From Methylocystaceae bacterium UBA5192 (lineage in GTDB: Bacteria; Pseudomonadota; Alphaproteobacteria; Rhizobiales; Beijerinckiaceae): 14,877 nt of DNA. The stretch's first letter is position 1. Each line of letters opens with the position of its first letter. Both the position numbers and the translations under genes were made by a program. The DNA lies in contig DHWC01000027.1 of the NCBI GenBank assembly GCA_002412985.1, forward strand, positions 1-14,877. The letters run 5' to 3'. The notes under the pieces are model-generated. The model was not told the origin of the DNA and made no database searches. It saw only the letters and a program-made list of their open reading frames with translations. This document shows positions 1-6,962 of the stretch, in pieces.

Positions 1-809
1 CCAGTCTTTAGATTAGCCAACTGTGATGACTTAGATTTTTCAAGTTGAGATTTAGCATCGGCCTGTTTCAGCGCTTTATCCTGCGCCTCGTTAGCCTTAC
101 GATCCTTCTCAATTTTTAACTCTTCACGGCGAGAAACAAGTTTATCTGCATTATTCTGCTTCAAAGATTGCTGCTCTAAAGCCTTACGTTCTCGTTCTAA
201 TTTCAATTCATTTTGATGAATCGCAATCTTTTCCGCTTTCGTCAGGGGCTTGCTTACTGGTTCTTGTGTTGGCTTGTTTGAAGCAACAGCGGTTGCGCGA
301 TAAACAGGGATAACAATACGCGCACCAGGCTGCATTTGCGCAGCACTCGTAAAGCCATTGGATTTTAATAGCGCATCAGTCGGAACACCATAACGATTGG
401 CGATAACAGCAGCGGTATCTCCTTGCGCGATTACGATTGGCGTGCCGCCATTAGCTGTCCAGTGAGGGTCGCCGCTAATTGAGTTAACGGACTGCGAAGC
501 TTGTGGTGTGGGCGCAGATACGGGCTGAGAAGAAGGACTTAATGCCGCCTGTTGAGGAGCAGCGAGGGGACGCGTTTCGACAGGCGATGATGATGCGCTG
601 CGTGATGGGAGATCTTGCTGTATGGTCCCCGTCGGCGATTGATCGACGCTACGAGAAGCGACAGATTTTTTTAGTCCTGTGAAAGGATCGGAAAATGGAT
701 CCGAGAGACGGGATGAGTCTGCGCAACCCGCCATAAGAGCCGCAAGCCCTACAGCCGCCATAAGCCGCGAAGCCACTCTTGAGGATATAAATTGATGCTC
801 TTTTAACAT
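1..809 (-). CDS. LysM lipoprotein, N-terminal part (NlpD/DipM-like, probable M23 peptidase)
   Basis: The gene runs off the left edge, so only about 269 N-terminal residues are visible. Residues 1-29 look like a lipoprotein signal: an Arg/Lys-containing start, a hydrophobic stretch and a lipobox LMAGC with Cys29. A Ser/Pro/Gln/Ala-rich linker follows (about 30-120). Then comes a LysM peptidoglycan-binding domain (about 123-168, with GDT, IANRYGV, LLKSNG and PGARIVIP). A highly charged Lys/Glu/Gln-rich segment from about 187 onward is predicted to be coiled coil. In this family a LysM-coiled coil arrangement next to surE-pcm normally ends in an M23 (LytM) domain that cuts peptidoglycan or activates amidases at division. 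That part is outside the window, so the peptidase function is inferred. Start choice is uncertain. ATG at 809 has no clear ribosome site, while an in-frame GTG at 827 lies 5 nt after GGAG (833-836). Confidence 0.8.
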   Translation of the reverse strand, partial: MLKEHQFISSRVASRLMAAVGLAALMAGCADSSRLSDPFSDPFTGLKKSVASRSVDQSPTGTIQQDLPSRSASSSPVETRPLAAPQQAALSPSSQPVSAPTPQASQSVNSISGDPHWTANGGTPIVIAQGDTAAVIANRYGVPTDALLKSNGFTSAAQMQPGARIVIPVYRATAVASNKPTQEPVSKPLTKAEKIAIHQNELKLERERKALEQQSLKQNNADKLVSRREELKIEKDRKANEAQDKALKQADAKSQLEKSKSSQLANLKT

Positions 810-935
810 GACGCAACCCACCCGCACTCAAACTCCACACTCCCCTTGTATCCTGAGTTGGGTTAAAGAGATGTTTAAGGTGAATCAGGCCTTAGTAATA
901 AATATAAAATTTTATAAAGACGCTAAATCTTTTTA
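810..935. other. AT-rich intergenic gap between pcm and the LysM lipoprotein gene
   Basis: This 126-bp gap is much more AT-rich than the genes around it, particularly 895-935. It holds a perfect 14-bp AT-only palindrome at 903-916 (tataaaattttata). It is the largest break in the lower half of the minus-strand cluster, so a promoter for the lipoprotein gene is plausible. A possible minus-strand pair, TTTAGC then TATTTA with a 17-bp spacer, lies in the AT-rich part but is a poor consensus match. No GC-rich terminator hairpin is visible. Confidence 0.3.
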
Positions 936-1616
936 TTACATATACTTAGATGGACCTTGGCATGGGACGCCAAGGCGAGCGGGCCCTATATCTATTTGCT
1001 CAGAAAGACCATCACTCTTCAAATTAACCTTAACCAATCGTTCCCGAGCGTCCCGTACGACTGAGCCAGGCTCACGTTTACCAAAAATTATGATCCCGCC
1101 TGGCTTAAGAAAAGAAGTCAATGTTTGCGGCGTCTGTGAAAGCGCTAAATGAATTACAATTCGATCAAATTGACCGATATCGATCGACGCCTCAAATCCA
1201 TCTGACGCGTGCAGTAAAACATTATCTATATTCTGCGACGTTAATCTTTCACGCGCTGCGCCTGCCAGGCTGTTGTAACGCTCAAATGTAACAACCTCAC
1301 TGGCAAGCTTAGCCAAAATAGCCGTTCCATAACCACTTCCCGCGCCAATTTCTAACACACGATGGTAGTGATCAATTTCAAGCGCTTCATAACTGCGAGC
1401 TAGATCAGTTGGTCGTGTCATTGTTTGACCACAACCAATAGGAATTGAGATATTTTTATTTGCTAAATCGCGAAAACGAAAAGGAGTAAATTCATCCCTT
1501 GGCGTCGTCTCTATCGCTCTTAATACTCGAATATCCCGAACGCCGGCTTGTCGTATGCTTAATAAGAGCAAGCCACGTTCTTCTGGAGTATTTTGTAAAA
1601 GCGGCGGAGCAATCAT
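936..1616 (-). CDS. pcm: Protein-L-isoaspartate O-methyltransferase-like protein (divergent)
   Basis: A SAM-dependent methyltransferase of the PCMT family (226 aa, close to the usual length). Members methylate L-isoaspartyl residues in aged proteins to start their repair. The SAM-binding motif I is clear at residues 87-97 (VLEIGAGSGYG), and the N-terminal IPIGCGQT region (58-65) aligns with the family. Other signature parts have drifted. The usual GQTISQP is GQTMTRP (63-69), so the active-site Ser becomes Thr67. The GDG motif is SDG (138-140). FDRIIVTAAA is FDRIVIHLAL (150-159). The terminal VPLV-type segment is degraded. The start codon overlaps the surE stop (ATGA, 1613-1616), implying translational coupling. 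The surE-pcm pairing supports the family call. Whether it still repairs isoaspartate is open; some rhizobial homologues at this locus are also divergent, as I recall. Confidence 0.85.
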   Translation of the reverse strand: MIAPPLLQNTPEERGLLLLSIRQAGVRDIRVLRAIETTPRDEFTPFRFRDLANKNISIPIGCGQTMTRPTDLARSYEALEIDHYHRVLEIGAGSGYGTAILAKLASEVVTFERYNSLAGAARERLTSQNIDNVLLHASDGFEASIDIGQFDRIVIHLALSQTPQTLTSFLKPGGIIIFGKREPGSVVRDARERLVKVNLKSDGLSEQIDIGPARLGVPCQGPSKYM

Positions 1617-2386
1617 CTGCTTCCTTCAAAGGCCAGCGATAAATGCGTAACAGAAGGATGATCTGTCAGGTCAAGCTGTAGAGGCGTAATGGAAATCTTT
1701 TGCTCTTCAATCGCTGATAGATCCGAACCTGGCGCTGGCGTAAATGCGCTACGTTGGAACGAAATCCAGTGATACGGATTGCCGCGACCATCAGCTCGGG
1801 TATCGATTTTCATAAGGTCGCTGCTCCGCCTGCCCTGCATGGTTATCGCTATTCCTGCAACTTCGTCTGGCTGACAATTAGGAAAATTTACATTGATCAA
1901 GACATTTTTTGGAATTCCGGCATCCATTACTTTTTTAACAACATCCCTGCCATGGCGCTCAACGCAGCTCCAGATGATTGTCTCCCGTCCTGCAAAAAAA
2001 TCGTAAACTTGTGAGAGCGCTATCGAGGGAACGCCAAGAATTGTCCCTTCCATCGCCCCCGCGATCGTCCCAGAATATGTGACATCCTCAGCTAGATTTT
2101 GACCGCTATTGACGCCTGAAAGAATAAGATCCGGGGGATGATCAAGTAAAAGCTTGCGCACAGCCATGATAACGCAATCTGTAGGCGTGCCCTTTACTGC
2201 AAAATGACGGGGAGAAATCTCGCGAAGCCGCAGCGGATCATTCAATGACAATGAGTGCGCCACGCCAGATTGTTCATATTCAGGCGCTACGACAAAAACA
2301 TCATCGGTTAGATCATGGGCGATTTTTTCAGCAATTTTCAGCCCATGAGCATGTATGCCGTCATCATTTGTAACCAAAATACGCAT
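1613..2386 (-). CDS. surE: 5'/3'-nucleotidase SurE
   Basis: A metal-dependent phosphatase that releases phosphate from nucleoside 5'- and 3'-monophosphates (and, in some bacteria, exopolyphosphate), acting in the cytoplasm. Family hallmarks are intact: the N-terminal MRILVTNDDG with metal ligands Asp8/Asp9, SGVAHSL with Ser40, SGVNSGQN with Asn93, and YSGTIAGAMEG (104-114). Length is 257 aa, normal for the family. The ATG at 2384-2386 gives the canonical MRILVTNDDG start. A TTG one codon upstream (2387-2389) would add one residue and is less likely. It starts about 10 nt after the serS stop and overlaps pcm by 4 nt, so it sits in a tightly packed serS-surE-pcm unit. Codon use looks like that of its neighbours. 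Confidence 0.96.
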   Translation of the reverse strand: MRILVTNDDGIHAHGLKIAEKIAHDLTDDVFVVAPEYEQSGVAHSLSLNDPLRLREISPRHFAVKGTPTDCVIMAVRKLLLDHPPDLILSGVNSGQNLAEDVTYSGTIAGAMEGTILGVPSIALSQVYDFFAGRETIIWSCVERHGRDVVKKVMDAGIPKNVLINVNFPNCQPDEVAGIAITMQGRRSSDLMKIDTRADGRGNPYHWISFQRSAFTPAPGSDLSAIEEQKISITPLQLDLTDHPSVTHLSLAFEGSR

Positions 2387-2396
2387 CAATCATACT

Positions 2397-3680
2397 CTAT
2401 GCCATAGGAATTATTCGATCCAACCCGTTCATATAAGGCTGCAATACATTTGGAATGATAACAGAGCCGTCTGATTGCTGATAGTTCTCGAGAACTGCGA
2501 CTAAGCAACGTCCGACTGCTACGCCGGAACCATTAAGCGTGTGCACAAATTGTGTTCCCTTTTCACCAGCAGCGCGGAAACGCGCCCCCATGCGTCGAGC
2601 TTGGAAGTCTCCACAATTAGAGCACGATGAAATCTCTCGATACATGTTTTGACCAGGCAGCCAGACCTCAAGATCATAGGTCTTTTTGGAAGCAAACCCC
2701 ATATCGCCGGCGCATAATAAAACTTTACGATAGGGTAAATTCAAATCTTGCAAAATTTTCTCCGCACAAGCTGTCATTCTTTCGTGCTCTGCGAGTGCTT
2801 GTTCAGGAGTCGTAATTGAAACTAACTCAACTTTATAAAACTGGTGTTGTCTTATCATACCCCGCGTATCTCGCCCCGCAGCTCCTGCTTCGGCTCGAAA
2901 ACAATAGGTGCCTGCAGTGAACCTCAGTGGGAGATCGCCTTCCTCGACAATCGATTCCCTGACCAAATTAGTCAATGGAACCTCTGCTGTGGGGATTAGC
3001 CAGTAGCCATTATCAACTAAGAATTGATCTTCACGAAATTTAGGAAGTTGAGCTGTTCCAAACATTGCTTCATCCCGAACAAGCAATGGTGGATTAATTT
3101 CCATATAGCCATGCTCAGCAGTATGCTTGTCGAGCATAAAGAGAGCTAGCGCGCGCTCTAACCGCGCCAGCGCTCCCTTGTTAATAACAAACCTTGCGCC
3201 TGATAACTTAGCTGCAATTGCAAAATCCATTAGCCCAAGAGATTCACCTATTTCAAAATGTTCTTTCGGTTTAAAATCAAATGATGGAATAGCGCCCCAT
3301 TTTAAAATTTCTAAATTATCTTGCTCATCCTTGCCGTCAGGAGTTTCGTTTGATGGGGTATTTGGCAAACTGGCTAACAAGTCATCAAGAATTGCTACAG
3401 CTTCCCTTTCGCCCTGCTCTAGACTTTCCCATTTTTCTTTAATCTCCGCCACTTCCGCCTTGAGCGCATCAGCACGGAGTCCCTCCCCCGCCTTTAAAGC
3501 TATCCCTATTTCCTTGGACGCCGCATTACGACGTTCCTGAGCTTTTTGTAATTCTAAAATAGCCGCACGTCTGATATCATCTAGCCGGAGCAATTCCTTT
3601 GATAGCGGGTCTAAGCCTCGTCGAAGGCGACCTTTATCAAAATCGTCTGGATTGTCTCGGATCAGTTTTATGTCATGCAT
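2397..3680 (-). CDS. serS: Serine--tRNA ligase
   Basis: A class II aminoacyl-tRNA synthetase that charges tRNA-Ser (and tRNA-Sec where present) with serine in the cytoplasm. At 427 aa it is full length. Residues about 28-108 form the charged Ala/Glu/Lys-rich N-terminal arm, the antiparallel coiled coil that grips the long variable arm of tRNA-Ser. The catalytic core shows the serine-binding TAE at 231-233, motif 2 at about 261-281 (FRAEAGAAGRDTRGMIRQHQF) and motif 3 around 384-401 (GSGVAVGR...LENYQ). The ATG at 3678-3680 gives the standard MHDIKLIRDNP start, although no good Shine-Dalgarno is visible upstream. It begins 27 nt after tatC and is followed within about 10 nt by surE, so co-transcription with both is likely. 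Confidence 0.97.
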   Translation of the reverse strand: MHDIKLIRDNPDDFDKGRLRRGLDPLSKELLRLDDIRRAAILELQKAQERRNAASKEIGIALKAGEGLRADALKAEVAEIKEKWESLEQGEREAVAILDDLLASLPNTPSNETPDGKDEQDNLEILKWGAIPSFDFKPKEHFEIGESLGLMDFAIAAKLSGARFVINKGALARLERALALFMLDKHTAEHGYMEINPPLLVRDEAMFGTAQLPKFREDQFLVDNGYWLIPTAEVPLTNLVRESIVEEGDLPLRFTAGTYCFRAEAGAAGRDTRGMIRQHQFYKVELVSITTPEQALAEHERMTACAEKILQDLNLPYRKVLLCAGDMGFASKKTYDLEVWLPGQNMYREISSCSNCGDFQARRMGARFRAAGEKGTQFVHTLNGSGVAVGRCLVAVLENYQQSDGSVIIPNVLQPYMNGLDRIIPMA

Positions 3681-3707
3681 ACGATTTAAGATGAATAGGC
3701 CTACGCG

Positions 3708-4481
3708 CTATTCACTCTTCTCCCTCTTTTTCTCAATTAGTCGAACTGAATATATTGAAGCTTCATAAAGCAGCATTCCTGGAAGAGCGAGCGCAAGTTG
3801 CGAAAAGACATCTGGCGGGGTTAGAATTGCTGCAATTATAAATATAATAACAATCGCATAGCGCCGCTTTTCGGCAAGGAATCCAGAGCTCACAATCCCA
3901 ACTTGACCCAAAAGCGTTAAAATTACTGGTGTTTGGAATACTATTCCAAACGCTAAGACAAGCGTCATGATGAGGGAGAGATATTCAGAAACTCTAGGAA
4001 GCAGTTCAATCTGCGCCTTACCAGGCTCATTGGCTTGCTGCATACCAATAAAGAAGTTTAATAAGTTTGGCATAACAATAAAATAAACAACAAGGGCCCC
4101 GAAAGCGAAAAACAAAGGCGTTGCAAACAGGTAAGGTCGAAACGCCGCCCTTTCGTGACGATACAATCCTGGCGCTACGAAAGCATAAATTTGAGATAGG
4201 ATCACAGGGCACGCTAAAAAAGCTGCGGTGAACAGCGCAACTTTTATCTGAGTAAAAAAATATTCCTGTGGCGCAGTATATATTAGTTTAGCTTCTGGAC
4301 CCGCTGCGCGCGTGTAGGGAACAACAAGTATATTGTAAATATCTTTTGCAAAAAAAAACGAAGAAATAAACATAACGACAAATGCAGCTAAGGCTTTAAT
4401 TAAACGCTCTCTTAATTCCATCAAATGTTCAATTAACGGAGCCTTGCTGGCGTCGATGTCACCTTCAGGATCTTCGATCAT
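3708..4481 (-). CDS. tatC: Sec-independent protein translocase subunit TatC
   Basis: The polytopic inner-membrane core of the twin-arginine translocase. With TatB it binds the twin-arginine signal peptides of folded cargo. The 257-aa protein has the expected pattern of six hydrophobic segments. Diagnostic motifs are present: HLMELRERL near residues 19-27, TAPQEYFFTQIKV in the first periplasmic/second-helix region, FVAPGLYRHER with the conserved Glu of the signal-peptide binding site, and LTPPDVFSQ near the last helices. The start codon overlaps the tatB stop (ATGA, 4478-4481), consistent with coupled synthesis of the TatBC receptor. The tail ends in a basic/acidic stretch (EKKREKSE), facing the cytoplasm by the usual topology. 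The serS start follows 27 nt after its stop. Confidence 0.97.
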   Translation of the reverse strand: MIEDPEGDIDASKAPLIEHLMELRERLIKALAAFVVMFISSFFFAKDIYNILVVPYTRAAGPEAKLIYTAPQEYFFTQIKVALFTAAFLACPVILSQIYAFVAPGLYRHERAAFRPYLFATPLFFAFGALVVYFIVMPNLLNFFIGMQQANEPGKAQIELLPRVSEYLSLIMTLVLAFGIVFQTPVILTLLGQVGIVSSGFLAEKRRYAIVIIFIIAAILTPPDVFSQLALALPGMLLYEASIYSVRLIEKKREKSE

Positions 4482-4846
4482 TCACTCTCACCAAGCGACT
4501 GAGGCGCATCCACTTTTGATAATGGCTTAGGAGTTTCGTCAGAAGCCAATCCTTCTATAGCCTGGGTGAGATGTTTGCGCACATCCTTTATCGGATCAAA
4601 TGCGCCACCTAGGTCAACGGCCTCTTTCAAGCTCTCGCTCGTATGCGCCATATCTTTTTTAATATTTTCTAGCTCAGACTCGCGTAGCGCTTCCATAAAT
4701 TGTTCTTGGAATTCCGCCGCCATTCTCCGCATGCGGCCAGAATATTGGCCAAGGGTGCGTAACACTCTCGGCAAATCTTTTGATGGAATGGCAATAAGTG
4801 CAACAACGCCGATGACGATCAACTTACCAGGATCGAGATCGAACAT
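4478..4846 (-). CDS. tatB: Sec-independent protein translocase subunit TatB
   Basis: A single-pass membrane protein that pairs with TatC to recognise twin-arginine signal peptides. The 122-aa protein has an MFD start, one N-terminal membrane helix (about 9-20), an amphipathic helix (about 25-55, with GRMRRMAAEFQEQFMEALRESEL typical of alphaproteobacterial TatB) and a charged, Pro-containing tail. The order tatA-tatB-tatC and the 4-nt overlap with tatC fix its identity. Two positions differ from the textbook protein. The polar residue at position 8, Glu in E. coli, is Lys8 here. The Gly-Pro hinge between the helices (GPxxLP) reads Pro21-Ser22 in IPSKDLP. It is at the short end for this clade as I remember it, with a compact C-terminal tail. 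Confidence 0.94.
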   Translation of the reverse strand: MFDLDPGKLIVIGVVALIAIPSKDLPRVLRTLGQYSGRMRRMAAEFQEQFMEALRESELENIKKDMAHTSESLKEAVDLGGAFDPIKDVRKHLTQAIEGLASDETPKPLSKVDAPQSLGESE

Positions 4847-4867
4847 GCGTTAACTCGTATTAGCGCG

Positions 4868-5104
4868 TTAGAGCTTGCGATTTTCAGCTGACTTTTCAGC
4901 CTCAATGGCGCGAGCCTCTTGATGATCAAGATTTAAAGATTTTGCACTACTCGAAGGCTCATCGTCCTCCGACATGCCCTTCTTAAAAGCCTTAATGCCT
5001 TTAGCAACATCCCCCATCACGTCAGAAATCTTGAACTTGCCGCCAAACAACACAAAGACAACGCCGCCAACGATGATCCAGTGCCAGATCGACAGACCGC
5101 CCAT
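4868..5104 (-). CDS. tatA: Sec-independent protein translocase subunit TatA
   Basis: The pore-forming or membrane-thinning component of the twin-arginine translocase, recruited to TatBC in multiple copies. From the ATG at 5102-5104 it is 78 aa: MGGLSIWHWIIV with a short membrane helix (about 6-20), the FG hinge, then an amphipathic helix ending in GIKAFKKGM, followed by an acidic, disordered tail. The start is settled by a strong GGAGG at 5113-5117, 8 nt upstream. A TTG at 5117-5119 would add five residues but overlaps that ribosome site, so it is rejected. The gene lies 21 nt ahead of tatB. The 121-bp gap to scpB could hold a promoter, but I see no convincing one. Confidence 0.97.
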   Translation of the reverse strand: MGGLSIWHWIIVGGVVFVLFGGKFKISDVMGDVAKGIKAFKKGMSEDDEPSSSAKSLNLDHQEARAIEAEKSAENRKL

Positions 5105-5112
5105 ACCAATTT

Positions 5113-5117
5113 CCTCC
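5113..5117 (-). promoter_or_regulatory. tatA ribosome binding site
   Basis: The minus strand reads GGAGG here, 8 nt before the ATG at 5102-5104. It matches the anti-Shine-Dalgarno well and decides between the two possible tatA starts. It fits the high TatA dose relative to TatB and TatC known from other bacteria; that last link is inference. Confidence 0.75.
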
Positions 5118-5225
5118 AAAATGGATGTAAGCCAAAGTGTCCCGGCTCTCCCCGTGAAACCTAAGCCCGCAATTCTGCAAAAACAAGGTCAGCAGCACAA
5201 ACCGAAGGAAAAGTCCGTCAAAACT

Positions 5226-5984
5226 TTATTCCTCTTCTTGAGCTTCTGCGCTCTCATCAAAGTCGATTTCAAGAGTTTCTTCGGTAAAATCCATTTCAAG
5301 CAATGTCGGGGCGTCATCCTCAAGCGGATCTTCGTCATCGCGTAAATTAACATCATCTGAAGGCTGCGGCACGCCAAATCCTTTTGGCAAGCGACCATCA
5401 AACAAGCCAGCGCCTTTAAGCTCATCCAGACCTGGTAAATCGCTGATTTGCTCAAGCCCAAAATGCATCAAGAAAGCATCTGTCGTCCCATATGTTATGG
5501 GTCGACCGGGCGCTTTGCGACGGCCCCGCAAACGTATCCAGCTTGTCTCCAACAGCACGTCGAGCGTGCCTTTAGAAATTGCTACGCCTCTAATTTCTTC
5601 TATCTCGGCCCGAGTGACTGGCTGATGATAAGCAATGATCGCCAGAGTTTCGAGCGCAGCACGGGAGAGCTTTTTTTCTTCAACTTTCTCGCGCGCCAAG
5701 ATCCACGACAAATCAACCGCAGTACGGAAAAACCACTTTTTTCCTGCGCGCGCGAGATTTACCCCGCGGTTAGCATAATGATCTCGAAGCTTTTCTAAAA
5801 CAGCGTCAAGATCAACGCTTTCATCAATTCGCCGTTTAAGCTCGGCTTCCTCGAGGGGTTCAGACGAGGCAAAAAGAAGCGCTTCAACAATACGTTCCGC
5901 TTCAGCCAAGGCTGCTTCCTTTCGCGCGAGCGCCTCATCGCTATCGACGTCAAAGAGCTCAATTTTTTCCGCCGCCTGCGCCAA
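5226..5984 (-). CDS. scpB: Segregation and condensation protein B
   Basis: A kleisin-associated subunit of the SMC-ScpAB condensin that compacts and segregates the chromosome. ScpB dimers hold the centre of ScpA. The 252-aa protein has two winged-helix regions (about 27-100 and 103-185), with family signatures ALLFASSEPL, LETLAIIAYHQPVTRAEIEEIRG and GRPITYGTTDAFLMHFGL. Residues 209-252 form a strongly acidic tail: about 21 of 44 residues are Asp or Glu, with a near repeat EMDF/EIDF. The start is a TTG at 5982-5984. An in-frame TAA lies four codons upstream, and AAGGAG sits 8 nt before the TTG, so no ATG alternative is available near the family N-terminus. It starts 28 nt after scpA. Confidence 0.95.
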   Translation of the reverse strand: MAQAAEKIELFDVDSDEALARKEAALAEAERIVEALLFASSEPLEEAELKRRIDESVDLDAVLEKLRDHYANRGVNLARAGKKWFFRTAVDLSWILAREKVEEKKLSRAALETLAIIAYHQPVTRAEIEEIRGVAISKGTLDVLLETSWIRLRGRRKAPGRPITYGTTDAFLMHFGLEQISDLPGLDELKGAGLFDGRLPKGFGVPQPSDDVNLRDDEDPLEDDAPTLLEMDFTEETLEIDFDESAEAQEEE

Positions 5985-5992
5985 TGAGCAAA

Positions 5993-5998
5993 CTCCTT
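5993..5998 (-). promoter_or_regulatory. scpB ribosome binding site (TTG start)
   Basis: The minus strand reads AAGGAG, 8 nt before TTG at 5982-5984. Together with the in-frame stop just upstream, it supports the TTG as the true start of scpB. Confidence 0.7.
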
Positions 5999-6012
5999 AT
6001 TTATGCCCAAAC

Positions 6013-6819
6013 CTAAAGAACATCGTTGTTTTGATCTTGAATAGTCTCAGCGCGCCGCCGCACCCAAAGCGGCGCGAAGGCTTGATCCTGACGCATGTCA
6101 AAGCGCCCTTCCCGAACCATTTCAAGCGATGCTGAGAAAGCAGAGGCGCGAATTGTCCGCGCCGTTTGCATATCTACACAATAATGGAGAAGAAAATCAT
6201 CAAGAACAGTCCACTCAGCAGCAATGCCGGCGAGACGCTCCAAAGCTTCCCGCGCTTCCGCCAAAGACCATACAGCGCGTTGCTGAACGACGACGCGAGA
6301 AGTAACGGATTTTTGACGCTGACGGGCATAGGCAGCCAATAAATCAAAGAGCTTAGCCTGAAACCGCGACTGAGTTATTGTTTCAATTCCCTCGCCGCCG
6401 CCACGCAGGAACATGTCACGTCCCAACCGACCGCGTTGGGTCAGTCGATCAGCGGCAATACGAATTAATTCAAGACGACGTAAGCGTTCGGCAAGCGCCA
6501 TGGCAAGATCTGCCGCTGAAGGCTCTTCGCCCTTTGGCTGTTCTGGCAGCAACAAACGAGACTTCAAGAAAGCAAGCCAGGCGGCCATGACGAGGTAATC
6601 TGCGGCTAATTCCAGGCGCGTGCGCCGCGCCTCTTCAATGAAAGCTAGATATTGTTCGGCCAGCGCGAGTATTGAGATTCGCGCAAGATCGACCTTTTGT
6701 CTGCGCGCAAGCTCCAAAAGCAGATCTAGCGGACCCTCAAACCCATCTACGTCAACACAAAAGGCTTCTCCTTCCGCGCGCGGCTCATCATCAAGATCGA
6801 AGGAGAGTTCTTGGGCCAT
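6013..6819 (-). CDS. scpA: Segregation and condensation protein A
   Basis: The kleisin subunit that bridges the SMC heads of bacterial condensin; it binds ScpB through its middle part. At 268 aa it is a normal length. The N-terminal SMC-neck-binding region shows GFEGPLDLLLELARRQKVDL (about 26-45) and AADYLVMAAWLAFLKSRLLLPE (about 72-93), both diagnostic. The middle is a charged ScpB-binding stretch. The C-terminal winged helix, which contacts the SMC head, carries ASAFSASLEMVREGRFDMRQ (about 226-245). Start is ATG at 6817-6819 with a modest GGGGAA ribosome site. The neighbour scpB follows within 28 nt. The 143-bp gap upstream, to nagZ, separates it from the previous gene, so an internal promoter is possible, but no convincing one is seen. 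Confidence 0.96.
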   Translation of the reverse strand: MAQELSFDLDDEPRAEGEAFCVDVDGFEGPLDLLLELARRQKVDLARISILALAEQYLAFIEEARRTRLELAADYLVMAAWLAFLKSRLLLPEQPKGEEPSAADLAMALAERLRRLELIRIAADRLTQRGRLGRDMFLRGGGEGIETITQSRFQAKLFDLLAAYARQRQKSVTSRVVVQQRAVWSLAEAREALERLAGIAAEWTVLDDFLLHYCVDMQTARTIRASAFSASLEMVREGRFDMRQDQAFAPLWVRRRAETIQDQNNDVL

Positions 6820-6962
6820 AGGTTCCCCGGGCGACTCAACGCTACTTTACCAGAATTGGCCGGGAGAATGGTCGGTTTACGCTCGTCCTGCAAGCGCTTG
6901 GAGGATAATCCTAACGCCGTCCACAGGAGAACCATGAGAGAAAACAGTATAAATAGACCGCA

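Noticed and set aside
903..916. AT-only 14-bp palindrome as an operator
   Set aside because: Short AT-only palindromes arise easily in AT-rich gaps, and no second copy or matching regulator gene was found in the window.
3127..3540. Plus-strand open frame of 137 codons
   Set aside because: It is antisense to the coiled-coil part of serS and very Ser/Ala-rich, as expected for an opposite-strand shadow of Glu/Lys/Ala codons.
5189..5461. Minus-strand open frame of 90 codons overlapping the scpB end
   Set aside because: It is another frame of the acidic scpB tail and has no family features; scpB itself is unambiguous.
6620..6937. Plus-strand open frame of 105 codons reaching into the scpA-nagZ gap
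   Set aside because: It is mostly antisense to scpA, Ser/Arg-rich, with no ribosome site or recognisable domain.
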